In this document: one piece after another, positions 23,546 to 30,926 of the stretch
Position numbering within the stretch: the stretch's first letter is position 1
How the letters are laid out: each line of letters starts with the position of its first letter
Virus record (IMG/VR): IMGVR_UViG_3300020475_000637
Coordinates: 1-30,926 of that record
DNA from: a virus
DNA length: 30,926 bases
Reading direction: 5' to 3' (one strand)
The notes under the pieces: generated by a model
Database searches by the model: none
What the model saw: the letters and a program-made list of their open reading frames with translations, nothing else
What the model was told of the DNA's origin: nothing
Program-made: the position numbers and the translations under genes

Positions 23546-23557
23546 TCCCAAATTATT

Positions 23558-23821
23558 CTAATCATCCTTACTCAATATATTCCTAGCAGTTTGAGAACAG
23601 AATCTTATTTTTTGAGTTGATTCTAATTCCCAAAATGAATTTCTATCTAATCTAAACTTATCTTCAATATGACAACATAATTCATATCTACTCATCTTTG
23701 CAAAATCATCATCTATTTTTAATCCAAGAACAGGGCCAGTAGGATGGACTAACTTCTTATCTAACCAAACATAGGTATTACCCATGAAGGCGATTAACTT
23801 TCTAATTAGCCACTGCTTCAC
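23558..23821 (-). CDS. Small protein of unknown function (87 aa)
   Basis: A small basic protein with an N-terminal hydrophobic helix (QWLIRKLIAFMGNTYVWLDK) and a helical C-terminal half with three Cys (SRYELCCHIEDKF, RFCSQTARNILSKDD). The N-terminal helix might be membrane-associated, but it is short and interrupted by charged residues. GTG at 23821 overlaps the end of the 64-aa tagged gene; ATG at 23785 is possible but has no visible site. It does not have the N-terminal tag. Family not recognised. Confidence 0.55.
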   Translation of the reverse strand: MKQWLIRKLIAFMGNTYVWLDKKLVHPTGPVLGLKIDDDFAKMSRYELCCHIEDKFRLDRNSFWELESTQKIRFCSQTARNILSKDD

Positions 23822-23996
23822 GCAAATCCCTCACTAAATCTTTTGCTAATTGCCTTGTGATACTAGACATAGGAAACTTCTTAATATCTTGCTTTATTTT
23901 TTCTTCGCTATATCTTGGTTTTTGTAATATTTTCTTTACTTTATCATCAATAGCATCATCAACATTATCTTTTTTTGTTAAATTAAACCAACTCAT
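23802..23996 (-). CDS. Tagged small helical protein (64 aa)
   Basis: It starts MSWFNLTKKDN, with the shared tag. The body is helical and charged (DDAIDDKVKKILQ, then RQLAKDLVRDLREAVAN). No Cys. It begins immediately after the stop of the 58-aa zinc gene, so translation is probably coupled. If the tag is a targeting signal, this protein would be among the simplest cargoes. Function unknown. Confidence 0.65.
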   Translation of the reverse strand: MSWFNLTKKDNVDDAIDDKVKKILQKPRYSEEKIKQDIKKFPMSSITRQLAKDLVRDLREAVAN

Positions 23997-24173
23997 TTAT
24001 TCCGCCCCCTTACAAGTAATTGTTTCTGTATGTTCTAAGCAATATGTTTTTTTACATTTTTTACAAGTCATATGCACTGGTCGCCAACAAATATCACATT
24101 CATTTTTTTTAGGCTCTCCCTTTGTATGGCTATTATAATTTAATCTTCTACCTATGACTTCTCGCCATTTCAT
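23997..24173 (-). CDS. Zinc-ribbon protein with a variant tag (58 aa)
   Basis: A frame from ATG at 24173 encodes 58 residues. The start is MKWREVIGRR, a variant of the tag with Arg instead of Phe and no final Lys. The rest carries a zinc ribbon-like set: CDIC, then CKKC, then C and H, and a final Cys (C26, C29, C37, C40, C45, H48, C54). More than four ligands means perhaps two sites. Its ATG overlaps the stop of the previous gene (ATGA), and the next tagged gene begins directly after its TAA. The coupling and Cys spacing make it real despite its length. Confidence 0.65.
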   Translation of the reverse strand: MKWREVIGRRLNYNSHTKGEPKKNECDICWRPVHMTCKKCKKTYCLEHTETITCKGAE

Positions 24174-24658
24174 GCATAGTCCTCACCAAAATCAGAACTA
24201 AATCTGTCCGTTTCTTCTGTGGCTAACATTTCTTCAATATCAAAATCAAGCCCCATATTATCTAATCTTTGAAAGAAAGCAAAATTTGCATACTTCATAA
24301 GAAAATTATAAGATTGAATTTTTATTCCTTCCATATTAATTTCTTCTCTAATGTATTCATCTGTTATACCCATATTCTTACGATACTCAGAAAAATCTCT
24401 ATGTGTAAATATCATTCCTGTTATTTTATCTAATAACTCATCCATTTTACTTGATGTTACATCCATAAAAGACTGATAAAATCTATTTAATAAAGGCTCT
24501 GAATCTTCAGTTTCTAATATGTCAATTAATAATTCGCTAGTCTGTCTATCATTTACAGCAGAATCTATCATTTGCTCTCCTTCATTTCTAATAAAAGTCT
24601 TAATTACAACTTCAGCCAAAGCCTTTTTATAATCTATATTTTCATTCTTCTTCAACAT
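24170..24658 (-). CDS. Helical protein of unknown function (163 aa)
   Basis: An acidic, mainly helical protein: KALAEVVIKTFIRNEGEQMI, a Met-rich middle (SSKMDELLDKITGMIFTHRD) and an acidic end (DIEEMLATEETDRFSSDFGE). No metal or nucleotide motif is visible. ATG at 24658 follows GGTGTTAAAT, the spelling used elsewhere here, so I prefer it to TTG at 24682, which lies deep in the micro-gene upstream. It is followed by the zinc-ribbon gene with a four-base overlap. No family assigned. Confidence 0.65.
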   Translation of the reverse strand: MLKKNENIDYKKALAEVVIKTFIRNEGEQMIDSAVNDRQTSELLIDILETEDSEPLLNRFYQSFMDVTSSKMDELLDKITGMIFTHRDFSEYRKNMGITDEYIREEINMEGIKIQSYNFLMKYANFAFFQRLDNMGLDFDIEEMLATEETDRFSSDFGEDYA

Positions 24659-24725
24659 ATTTAACACCAAGCATTTTTTCAAATTCTTTTAATTGTATTT
24701 CCCAATATTCACAAACTACGCACAC
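24642..24725 (-). CDS. 27-aa micro-gene with CxxC motif
   Basis: GTG at 24725, four bases behind GGTGA, opens 27 codons beginning CVVCEYWEIQLKEFEKML and ending VEEE. It has a CxxC pair and an acidic amphipathic helix. It begins five bases after the 830-aa gene and its stop overlaps the next gene's start region. The GTG start and length leave doubt; a chance frame is possible, but otherwise the 71-base gap is unexplained in this tightly packed operon. Confidence 0.35.
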   Translation of the reverse strand: MCVVCEYWEIQLKEFEKMLGVKYVEEE

Positions 24726-24729
24726 AGGC

Positions 24730-27222
24730 TCACCGATATAAACTCTTCACATGATATATAACTTCTGAGTTTGTTCCTAACCTTTTTGCTAATGATTCAA
24801 ACGAATCAATTTCTTCAACCATTTTAATTATATCATTACTATTTAAATCAATATTATATTTATTCTTCATTAAGTCAATTGTATCAGACATATTTTCAAA
24901 TCTATCTAATTCACAATTATTATAGTATATTGGCTTACCTAACATCTTTCTTATTTCATCATGGGCAGTTAAAATCATCTCATGTTGGGAAGCCAACTTT
25001 TTATCCCTTTGATTTTCATATGCCTTTTGAAAGTTCTTCATTGCTTCCCTACTATATCTATTTGTTTTAAACTCTTCTTTAAATTCATAAAGTAACCATA
25101 AAACTTGATAATAAGAAGTTTTATTTTTCTTTCTATCATAAGGTATATTCTTTATTGGTCTACCTAAAAGTTCTATATCTGAAATATCAAAAGAAGTGTC
25201 TTTTTCTGCTAATCCCCTAAACTGATTAGCAAACCATCTTAAATCATTTTCTTCATTTGAAGGAGCAATGTCCTGTAAAACTTTAAGAACTTTATTTGCT
25301 CTCCTTTCTAGTATATCACTATCTCTTTTTGTCATTTGTGTATATTCAAGATAAGAAGTTAAAGAATTTATTTGAGCAGGAGTAATCATGCCTACAGACC
25401 AATCTCTATATATAGCAAAAGAAAGTTTTCCTAAACTTTCTGGCCCATGATTAATGATAGGGCCTAAAAAGTTTTTATCTAAAAAGATAGGCACTTTTTT
25501 GTAAGGTATCATTAACTCTCTAATAGGATTACCATAGTATTCATCTGCTATTTCTATAAGTTTCATAATATCCTCTGCAAACTTTCCAAATTCTGCTTTA
25601 TCTCTCTTATCTCCAATTCTACCCGTTTCTCTACCAGCAAATAGATTAAACTGTCTATACATTTCATCTCTCTTTGCTTTTTCTTTCTCTCCTCTTGGAA
25701 TAATCCTTTTTCCTTTTTCTTCTGTAGCGCCTGGGGCAAAATCATCAGGAGTAGTTAAACTAGGCAAACTTGAAGGAACTGTAGGAACTTCTAATAATCT
25801 AGCAATAACAGAAATTAATTTTTCATGTAATTCTTTTATTTCATCATAGTCCAAATCTACTCCTGCACTTAATAATATATTAGAGGCATCTGCACTAAGA
25901 GGAACATAAAAATCATTTCTTTCATCCATTTCATCAAATGCTTGGTCTTTATAATCTTCATGAGAATCTAACACACTTTGATAAACAGATTTTAATGAAG
26001 TTCCTTCATTCGCACTATCTAAAATTGATTGTAATTCATCTTTTATATATTCCCATGAAGATATTGAATATCTTTTTGTTATTATTCCAGATTCTGCAGC
26101 AATCATAAACATTGGGTCAACCTTATCAATTAAGGTAATTGCATCCATATCCACTACATTATCTGGGTCTTCTTCTTCTTCTAAGTCCATGCCTTCATCT
26201 AACATTTCTTGTCTAGATTCAGGACTTTCATAATTGAATTCTTTATCATATAAAGTTTGAATTTTTTTTGTTTGAGTTTTATCTAATATTTTACTAATTT
26301 CTTGTAGTAGTAAATTATTTGCTTCTTTATAAGCAGCCGTTGCAGAAACGTTATCCGTTTGGTATTTTAATCTATCAGTCTTAATAATATAATTGTTATT
26401 ATCATCCATCTTTTTATAGATATCAAATAAATCCTTTAATTCCTCATCTAATTCCCCTACGAATTCAAGTGATGGATTTGGCTGTGAGTTAGGTGTTAAA
26501 TTATCTAATAAATCATCATCAATTCTATCCCAAGAATCTAATAAATTTTTAATTATTTTTTTCATTTCATTATATTTAGGATATAGTTTTTCATAATATT
26601 CATAAAGTTCTTCCCTTTCTTCTTTCTTTGAAGGGTCTATTCTTGAAATACTAGTTAATGGTTTTGATAATCTTGAGTATTTAGTAGGAGTATATGTTGA
26701 AATTGCACCCAAGATAGAAGTTAAACCTTTTTCATATTTAGGTAAGTTTTTTATAAAAACCTTAATTTGTTCAGAGATACTTTCTTTTTCTAAATCTGTA
26801 AATGAGGAAAGAGTTATTTCTGTTTCAGATAAAGATTCTTCTAATTGTCTTAAGTTTATATTTTTATTTTGTAATTTAACTCTTGGTGCTATATTTTTTT
26901 GTGAATCTCCTATTAAGACTTGTCTTATTAGATTGATATAAATATCATCCTTTTTAGTTTTCTTAGCCGCATCAACATATCTTTTATTATATGCAGAAGT
27001 AAAGCCTTTACTATCTAACATTTGGCTAATATCATTAGCCAATTCTTCTGGATTAACAGTATCATCATTAAATTGTTCAACATGCTCAGAAATTACATGA
27101 CTATCAGAAAATACTAAACTATCAATTTCATCTAATATTTCATCTAATAATGATTCAGAATATTTTGTTTCTAGTTCATCATATTCTAAACGAATATAAT
27201 CTTGCAATACTTTAATGTTCAT
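24730..27222 (-). CDS. Large unrecognised helical protein (830 aa)
   Basis: No known family was recognised. The protein is acidic and largely helical, with long charged stretches such as EELYEYYEKLYPKYNEMKKI (about 213-232), an Asp/Glu-rich segment (DLEEEEDPDNVVDMDAI), a Pro-rich linker near 490 (VPTVPSSLPSLTTPDDFAPG) and a more compact C-terminal region (WFANQFRGLAEKDTSFDISD). No signal peptide, membrane helix or enzyme motif is seen. It lacks the N-terminal tag but follows a tagged 644-aa gene with no gap. GGAGAGTAATTAG precedes the ATG. Its length and place before the terminase suggest an internal or assembly protein; this is inference. Confidence 0.8.
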   Translation of the reverse strand: MNIKVLQDYIRLEYDELETKYSESLLDEILDEIDSLVFSDSHVISEHVEQFNDDTVNPEELANDISQMLDSKGFTSAYNKRYVDAAKKTKKDDIYINLIRQVLIGDSQKNIAPRVKLQNKNINLRQLEESLSETEITLSSFTDLEKESISEQIKVFIKNLPKYEKGLTSILGAISTYTPTKYSRLSKPLTSISRIDPSKKEEREELYEYYEKLYPKYNEMKKIIKNLLDSWDRIDDDLLDNLTPNSQPNPSLEFVGELDEELKDLFDIYKKMDDNNNYIIKTDRLKYQTDNVSATAAYKEANNLLLQEISKILDKTQTKKIQTLYDKEFNYESPESRQEMLDEGMDLEEEEDPDNVVDMDAITLIDKVDPMFMIAAESGIITKRYSISSWEYIKDELQSILDSANEGTSLKSVYQSVLDSHEDYKDQAFDEMDERNDFYVPLSADASNILLSAGVDLDYDEIKELHEKLISVIARLLEVPTVPSSLPSLTTPDDFAPGATEEKGKRIIPRGEKEKAKRDEMYRQFNLFAGRETGRIGDKRDKAEFGKFAEDIMKLIEIADEYYGNPIRELMIPYKKVPIFLDKNFLGPIINHGPESLGKLSFAIYRDWSVGMITPAQINSLTSYLEYTQMTKRDSDILERRANKVLKVLQDIAPSNEENDLRWFANQFRGLAEKDTSFDISDIELLGRPIKNIPYDRKKNKTSYYQVLWLLYEFKEEFKTNRYSREAMKNFQKAYENQRDKKLASQHEMILTAHDEIRKMLGKPIYYNNCELDRFENMSDTIDLMKNKYNIDLNSNDIIKMVEEIDSFESLAKRLGTNSEVIYHVKSLYR

Positions 27223-29157
27223 CTAATTACTCTCCTTAATTACATTATTATCAAGCAAAACAGTAAAAATATTTCTTACTCCTTTTGTTCTGCCCCTGCC
27301 TCTTCCCAAAGTTAATCCCTTTTGATATTTCTCCTTATTCTCTAAAATATCATCCACCTTTTTCTTAACCTGTTGCATAAATGCTTCTTTAATTTGTGGA
27401 AATTTTTCTTGTGCTTCTTTTATTAATTCATCAACACTAATATTTCCTTGCCTAAAAGACATGGCTGTTTTTCTAAAACCTGTTCTTCCATAATATAAAT
27501 CTAAGAGATAAAGAAAATGTAACATTTCAGATGGTGTATATGCTCCACTTTTACTTGAAACAAAATCTGTATTATAATCACTTAAAGTCGTCTTTAAATC
27601 TTCTTCAACACTCTCAGTTTCTCCTACTTTATATCTCATCAACAGTTTAATAATTTCTGTATATGCAGATTGTCTCATAACCTTAGAATCAGTTTGCCTA
27701 TTTAAAACAAAAGCATTTTGTGAAGGCTTAAACAATATATCAGATACTCTATTAATACCACCATAAAGAGAAAGTTTAGCATTTATATCTTTGTTGAATT
27801 TTTTATTTAGTTCTCTTTTTATTTGATTAGGATTTCTTGGTAAATTTTTAATGAAATCAACTTCTTCTTGGGTAAAGGCACTTCCTGCTGTTTTTGTTTT
27901 AGTAGAAATATATTGATTAACTAAAGTCTGTTGTTCATTAGTCAAGCCATTAATAAATCTTTTAATATTTTTAGGAGAATCTTTTTCTGTTTCTGCTTTC
28001 CATTTGCTTCTAATTTGTAAAAGTAATTGGTCATCTACATTTGCAATTTTATCAGAAGAAGAAAGTAATTCTCTAACTTTTAAAGAAATATATTTTTCAT
28101 TTGTTTGGTCTTCTGCTTGAGTAGTTAATTGTGAAAGGTCAAATGTTGGTCTAGTAAAAATAGTTCTCAATGAAACAGAAAAAATAGGAGGGTCGCCAAA
28201 TATATGATTTCTGGCTTTTCTTGTTGTTGCTGATTTAACAACTGGTTCAGGAATAAACTTTACTTTCGCTCTTATACTCCTAGAAGTCATAAATCTAAGA
28301 TAACCCAAAACTTGTTCATCTCCAGTTACATTGTTTTGATATTTCTTTTTTTCTTCTTCTTCAATTGTAGTTTTAACTTCTTTAGTAGTAGAATCCACAC
28401 CAAATATTTCTAACAGTGGAGATAATTCATAATTGCCTTTTTTAGTAAACAATAAAACATCTTCACCACTTGTAGTAGAATCAATTCTCTTAAAGTCTTT
28501 GGCTTTAATTAAACCTAAAATATCCATGATTTCCAAAGTTTGTTTGTGTGGTGTTTTATCTTCTAATTTAACTTCTACTTTAGAATCAGATTCTAAAATT
28601 TCTACTGGATAATCACTCAATCTATTCTTTAATGTTTCAAGTTTAGATTCTGCTTCGGTATCCATTTGAGATATTTCTGCTACAAGTTCTAATTTAGAAT
28701 TATTTGTGTAAAACAAATCTTCATCGTCTTCTTCAATAAACTCTCTGATTTTACTTTCATTATCTTTAAGTAATGAAGGTTTTTCACCTGCACTTTTTCC
28801 TCTCTTTTTTAAACTGCCTTTACCAACAAATTTTACTAATCCTTCTTTATCTTGTTCTTTTAGAATCTTATCTAATTTTTTAGATAAGGTGGTTTGTGCC
28901 TTTTTATTTTCCCCCGTTATTTCTTCTTTAATTTGTTCAAGTAAAATTTCTGCATTCCTAGATACAGTTTCTACATCAAAACCTGGAGAAACACCCCTGC
29001 CCTCTTTTAGTTCTTCAAGTTTATTCTTAACTCTAATTATATTTTTTTTATCATCGTCTTTTGCTAAAGACAATAAACGCTCTCGCCCTTCGTCAAGTAT
29101 CAACAACCCATCTATTGTATCGGGGTCGGGTAATGCTTTAACGAGTTCAAACCACAT
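27223..29157 (-). CDS. Tagged large unrecognised protein (644 aa)
   Basis: It starts MWFELVKALPDPDTID: the shared tag without the usual second residue. Residues 40-140 are charged helices (KNIIRVKNKLEELKEG), 180-290 has many Lys/Glu-rich segments, and the middle includes repeated basic/beta parts (MTSRSIRAKVKFIPEPVVKS). The C-terminal 180 residues look globular (GGINRVSDILFKPSQNAFVL, LHFLYLLDLYYGRTGFRK), ending in a basic GRGRGRTKG run followed by VRNIFTVLLDNN. No enzyme motif is recognised. TGAGGTTATTAG precedes the ATG. Together with the 830-aa protein it occupies 4.4 kb, a large investment that argues for a virion or early-infection protein. Confidence 0.8.
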   Translation of the reverse strand: MWFELVKALPDPDTIDGLLILDEGRERLLSLAKDDDKKNIIRVKNKLEELKEGRGVSPGFDVETVSRNAEILLEQIKEEITGENKKAQTTLSKKLDKILKEQDKEGLVKFVGKGSLKKRGKSAGEKPSLLKDNESKIREFIEEDDEDLFYTNNSKLELVAEISQMDTEAESKLETLKNRLSDYPVEILESDSKVEVKLEDKTPHKQTLEIMDILGLIKAKDFKRIDSTTSGEDVLLFTKKGNYELSPLLEIFGVDSTTKEVKTTIEEEEKKKYQNNVTGDEQVLGYLRFMTSRSIRAKVKFIPEPVVKSATTRKARNHIFGDPPIFSVSLRTIFTRPTFDLSQLTTQAEDQTNEKYISLKVRELLSSSDKIANVDDQLLLQIRSKWKAETEKDSPKNIKRFINGLTNEQQTLVNQYISTKTKTAGSAFTQEEVDFIKNLPRNPNQIKRELNKKFNKDINAKLSLYGGINRVSDILFKPSQNAFVLNRQTDSKVMRQSAYTEIIKLLMRYKVGETESVEEDLKTTLSDYNTDFVSSKSGAYTPSEMLHFLYLLDLYYGRTGFRKTAMSFRQGNISVDELIKEAQEKFPQIKEAFMQQVKKKVDDILENKEKYQKGLTLGRGRGRTKGVRNIFTVLLDNNVIKESN

Positions 29158-29166
29158 CTAATAACC

Positions 29167-30159
29167 TCAAACACCAAAGTCTGGGTCATCTGATTGTAAG
29201 TCGCTTGATTCAAAAGAATCAAATGGTTCATCAGGATTAGACCTAACTTCATTTCTAAATTCATTATCAAAATAATCGTGTTTCATTTCAAATCTGTTAG
29301 ATACTGCTTTACCTTTTGCAGTAGGAACAGGTAATCTATTCAATCCTTTCGTTTGGCTTCTCCTTCTTTCTAAGAGTCCTTTATCTACAAGTTCATTAAC
29401 ATATTTATTATCATCAACATCTCTTCCCCAAGTTCCTAATCCTAATGATTCTATTTCTTTGACTCTTTCTTGATGCTGTCCTTTTCTGCCTCTTTGACCA
29501 AAAGGAACAATTTGTGTTAATACAAGCAATATTGCTGCAGCACCATTTGTTAAATCGTAATCATCAGCCATAGCGCCTGTAGTCATTGTTTGAGGGCCAC
29601 TCAATGCTTTCCAATATTCTCCACCAAAACCAACAAAGCCATCAATTATTGCTCTATACTTAGTTTTCAATGTTCCTTCGGAATACATAATATTAATTCC
29701 TATTTCATCTTCTTGTAATTCAAAAGATTTTGTTCCGCTTGCTACTTCTCTTAACTTTGGAGAAGCCTCCATTCCTTGTGGTGTTGTTAAAGCGCCCATA
29801 ATCCACGGATTGATAGGCTTTCCTTCTTTATCTAATATAGTAACAAGCATTTGAGTTGCTTTTCTTCCGCCAATGGTAGGCTTCCAATTAAATACTTTTA
29901 TATCATCTCCTGTGTTTCCTAATTCTTCATAAACAGGATAAATTCTTATTTCCGTATTTCTAGGAAATAAATCTATTCCTTCTTGTTGTTTAATATTAAC
30001 AAGAGGGTTATTTTGTTTAGATAACATAGCAACCAATCCAGGAATATCATCTAATTGAGCCATCAAATATCTTCTATCTGTTTCTGTATATGGCGGCGGT
30101 GCCTTCCATATCACAGATTCATCTTCTATCGCTCTTTTAATTATATCAAACCAGTTCAT
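29167..30159 (-). CDS. Tagged protein with winged-helix-like C-terminal part (330 aa)
   Basis: The N-terminus is MNWFDIIKRAIEDE, one of the clearest tags. Residues 80-200 appear to be a globular alpha/beta domain (TQMLVTILDKEGKPINPWIM; TKYRAIIDGFVGFGGEYW). Residues 250-290 look like a winged helix (NKYVNELVDKGLLERRRSQ, then PVPTAKGKAVSNR), and the last 40 are acidic and disordered. A DNA-binding protein carried in the virion would fit, but no family is recognised. Its ATG overlaps the stop of the 92-aa gene; there are two in-frame ATGs (30162 and 30159), and the second gives the best match to the tag. Confidence 0.75.
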   Translation of the reverse strand: MNWFDIIKRAIEDESVIWKAPPPYTETDRRYLMAQLDDIPGLVAMLSKQNNPLVNIKQQEGIDLFPRNTEIRIYPVYEELGNTGDDIKVFNWKPTIGGRKATQMLVTILDKEGKPINPWIMGALTTPQGMEASPKLREVASGTKSFELQEDEIGINIMYSEGTLKTKYRAIIDGFVGFGGEYWKALSGPQTMTTGAMADDYDLTNGAAAILLVLTQIVPFGQRGRKGQHQERVKEIESLGLGTWGRDVDDNKYVNELVDKGLLERRRSQTKGLNRLPVPTAKGKAVSNRFEMKHDYFDNEFRNEVRSNPDEPFDSFESSDLQSDDPDFGV

Positions 30160-30437
30160 CATAAATACTCTCCTTTTTCACAATCCCATCTTTCAAAGCC
30201 ATGATTACCTGCAAAACGGTCTATAAAATCGTTTAAATGGAATCCACATACCTGAGAATCAGTTTTAGGATTTTTGAATGTTGCTTTATTTTGACAGGCA
30301 TTATCTGCTTGGCATTGACAGTCGTTATCATCTCCATCATCATCACCAAACCCCATGAATAAATCTTCATCAATATCTAAATCGGGTTCTACTTCAGCCC
30401 TAGCCATTATTTTAATTAATCCAAACCAACTATTCAT
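30159..30437 (-). CDS. Tagged acidic Cys-rich protein (92 aa)
   Basis: It starts MNSWFGLIKIM, a tag with one extra residue. Residues 18-39 are a very acidic stretch (DLDIDEDLF, GDDDGDDND). A Cys/His-rich motif follows: CQC, C (48), C64-x-x-H67 and C86. This recalls short zinc motifs ending in VCGFH in phage proteins. The ATG at 30437 follows GAGAGGTTTAATT; a start five codons upstream has no better site. It overlaps the 57-aa gene upstream and the 330-aa gene downstream by a few bases. Confidence 0.7.
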   Translation of the reverse strand: MNSWFGLIKIMARAEVEPDLDIDEDLFMGFGDDDGDDNDCQCQADNACQNKATFKNPKTDSQVCGFHLNDFIDRFAGNHGFERWDCEKGEYL

Positions 30438-30603
30438 AATTAAACCTCTCATTTAGATATTCTTTTCTTTTTGAACAACCACAGTCTTTACCTGTTTTTT
30501 TAGATACATAATTTACGGCTTTTTTAATTCCTGTTTTAGTAGTTATTCTTTCTACTGTATCTCCCAAACCTTTATCTTCTTTTAATAAATCTTTCCAATT
30601 CAT
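30430..30603 (-). CDS. Tagged 57-aa protein with TGIKKAV...DCGC module
   Basis: From ATG at 30603, the product begins MNWKDLLKEDKG (tag variant with Lys for Phe), then GLGDTVERITTKTGIKKAV and DCGCSKRKEYLNERF. The second part is a small module I recognise from many tailed phages: G-x-G-D-T ... T-G-I-K-x-x-V ... C-G-C-x-x-R-x-x-x-L-N-x-x-F. Its function there is not established to my knowledge. The SD AGGAGAAAG lies in the upstream gene, and the ATG overlaps that gene's stop. Confidence 0.7.
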   Translation of the reverse strand: MNWKDLLKEDKGLGDTVERITTKTGIKKAVNYVSKKTGKDCGCSKRKEYLNERFNYE

Positions 30604-30764
30604 TGTAACTTTCTCCTATCTTCATCAGACATTTCTGTATAGGTTTCTATAACTTCTTCGTCATCTTTCCTATTACAACTAATGCAATCTTTACCATTCC
30701 AACCTTTAGGATTACCACACCATGAACAATGTTTTCTTGCTTTAATTATGGTTTCCCAACTCAT
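30600..30764 (-). CDS. Tagged 54-aa zinc-ribbon protein
   Basis: ATG at 30764 gives 54 residues: MSWETIIKARKH (tag), then a zinc-ribbon-like Cys set CSWCG and CISC (C13, C16, C27, C30), then an acidic C-terminal helix. Four Cys with 2 and 2 spacing fit one zinc ion. It follows the partial gene at the right edge with a one-base gap and overlaps the next ATG by four bases (ATGA). No clear SD is seen for it; coupling to the upstream gene may help. Confidence 0.7.
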   Translation of the reverse strand: MSWETIIKARKHCSWCGNPKGWNGKDCISCNRKDDEEVIETYTEMSDEDRRKLQ

Positions 30765-30765
30765 C

Positions 30766-30926
30766 TTACTCAATCCTTGTTGTTTCTTTACTTAAATATC
30801 GAAGTGCTTTTTCACTTAATTCATGAAAATGATATAACTTTTTACTTTTTCCTTCAACATGTTTACTTCCATTCATTAAAGTTCCATCAGGATGTTTGTG
30901 AGTTTCCCCAACATATTGTTTTCCGT
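30766..30926 (-). CDS. Partial gene (5' end outside window) with THKHPDGTLMNG module
   Basis: The last 53 codons of a gene enter from the right edge. They read GKQYVGETHKHPDGTLMNG, then SKHVEG and KKLYHFHELSEKALRYL, ending TRIE. The pattern of a strand, then T-H-x-x-P-D-G-x-x-M, then a second His and L-Y-H-F is a small module found in phage and plasmid proteins, in my recollection often near a C-terminus. Four His could bind metal. Whether it has the N-terminal tag cannot be seen here. Confidence 0.7.
   Translation of the reverse strand, partial: GKQYVGETHKHPDGTLMNGSKHVEGKSKKLYHFHELSEKALRYLSKETTRIE

Overview
The window is one long block of a tailed double-stranded DNA virus (Caudoviricetes) or a provirus of one. 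It is AT-rich (roughly 30% GC by eye). Every gene I accept lies on the minus strand, so transcription runs from the right edge to the left edge. Genes abut or overlap by a few bases, as in one or a few long operons. No rRNA, tRNA, CRISPR array or insertion sequence was seen, and no stretch over 300 bases lacks a gene. Many ribosome binding sites use the AGGTGAT part of the Shine-Dalgarno sequence just before ATG. That spelling is common in archaea but not exclusive to them. Together with the archaeal/eukaryotic-type ATP-dependent DNA ligase and the Arf-like GTPase, it makes an archaeal host (probably marine and uncultured) my working guess, at about even odds or somewhat better.

Layout in the direction of transcription: (1) 30.9-24.2 kb: very small Cys/His-rich proteins, then large unrecognised proteins (331, 644 and 830 aa) and a 163-aa protein. 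(2) 24.2-21.5 kb: zinc-ribbon and other small proteins, a possible small terminase subunit, and the large terminase. (3) 21.4-20.1 kb: a LAGLIDADG homing-endonuclease-like gene. (4) 20.1-17.1 kb: two small Cys proteins, a portal with two inserted zinc ribbons, and a 233-aa protein. (5) 17.1-12.5 kb: coiled-coil or charged proteins and a large multi-domain ATP-dependent DNA ligase. (6) 12.4-9.4 kb: prohead protease fused to scaffold, HK97-fold major capsid protein and a likely decoration protein, followed by a strong RNA hairpin. (7) 9.4-7.2 kb: small structural proteins, two small membrane proteins and an Arf-like small GTPase. (8) 7.2 kb to the left edge: a zinc protein, a Met/Gln-rich protein, a 616-aa unknown, a head-tail adaptor with a large insertion, a tail-completion-like protein and the tail tube protein, whose 3' end is outside the window.

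The most striking signal is a short shared N-terminus. About eleven otherwise unrelated proteins between 17.3 and 30.8 kb begin with variants of M-x-W-F-[DE]-[IL]-[IV]-K, joined to quite different bodies (zinc knuckles, small phage modules, winged-helix and coiled-coil proteins). None of the capsid or tail genes to the left has it. It looks like a portable targeting tag. The best-known analogue is the capsid-targeting sequence of T4 internal proteins, which suggests a set of cargo proteins delivered into the procapsid. This is inference. Other unusual points are the Arf-like GTPase beside membrane proteins, the DNA ligase inside the head operon, two genes whose ribosome binding sites point to AUA rather than AUG, several Cys-rich micro-genes, and the 18-bp hairpin with a GAAA loop after the capsid genes.
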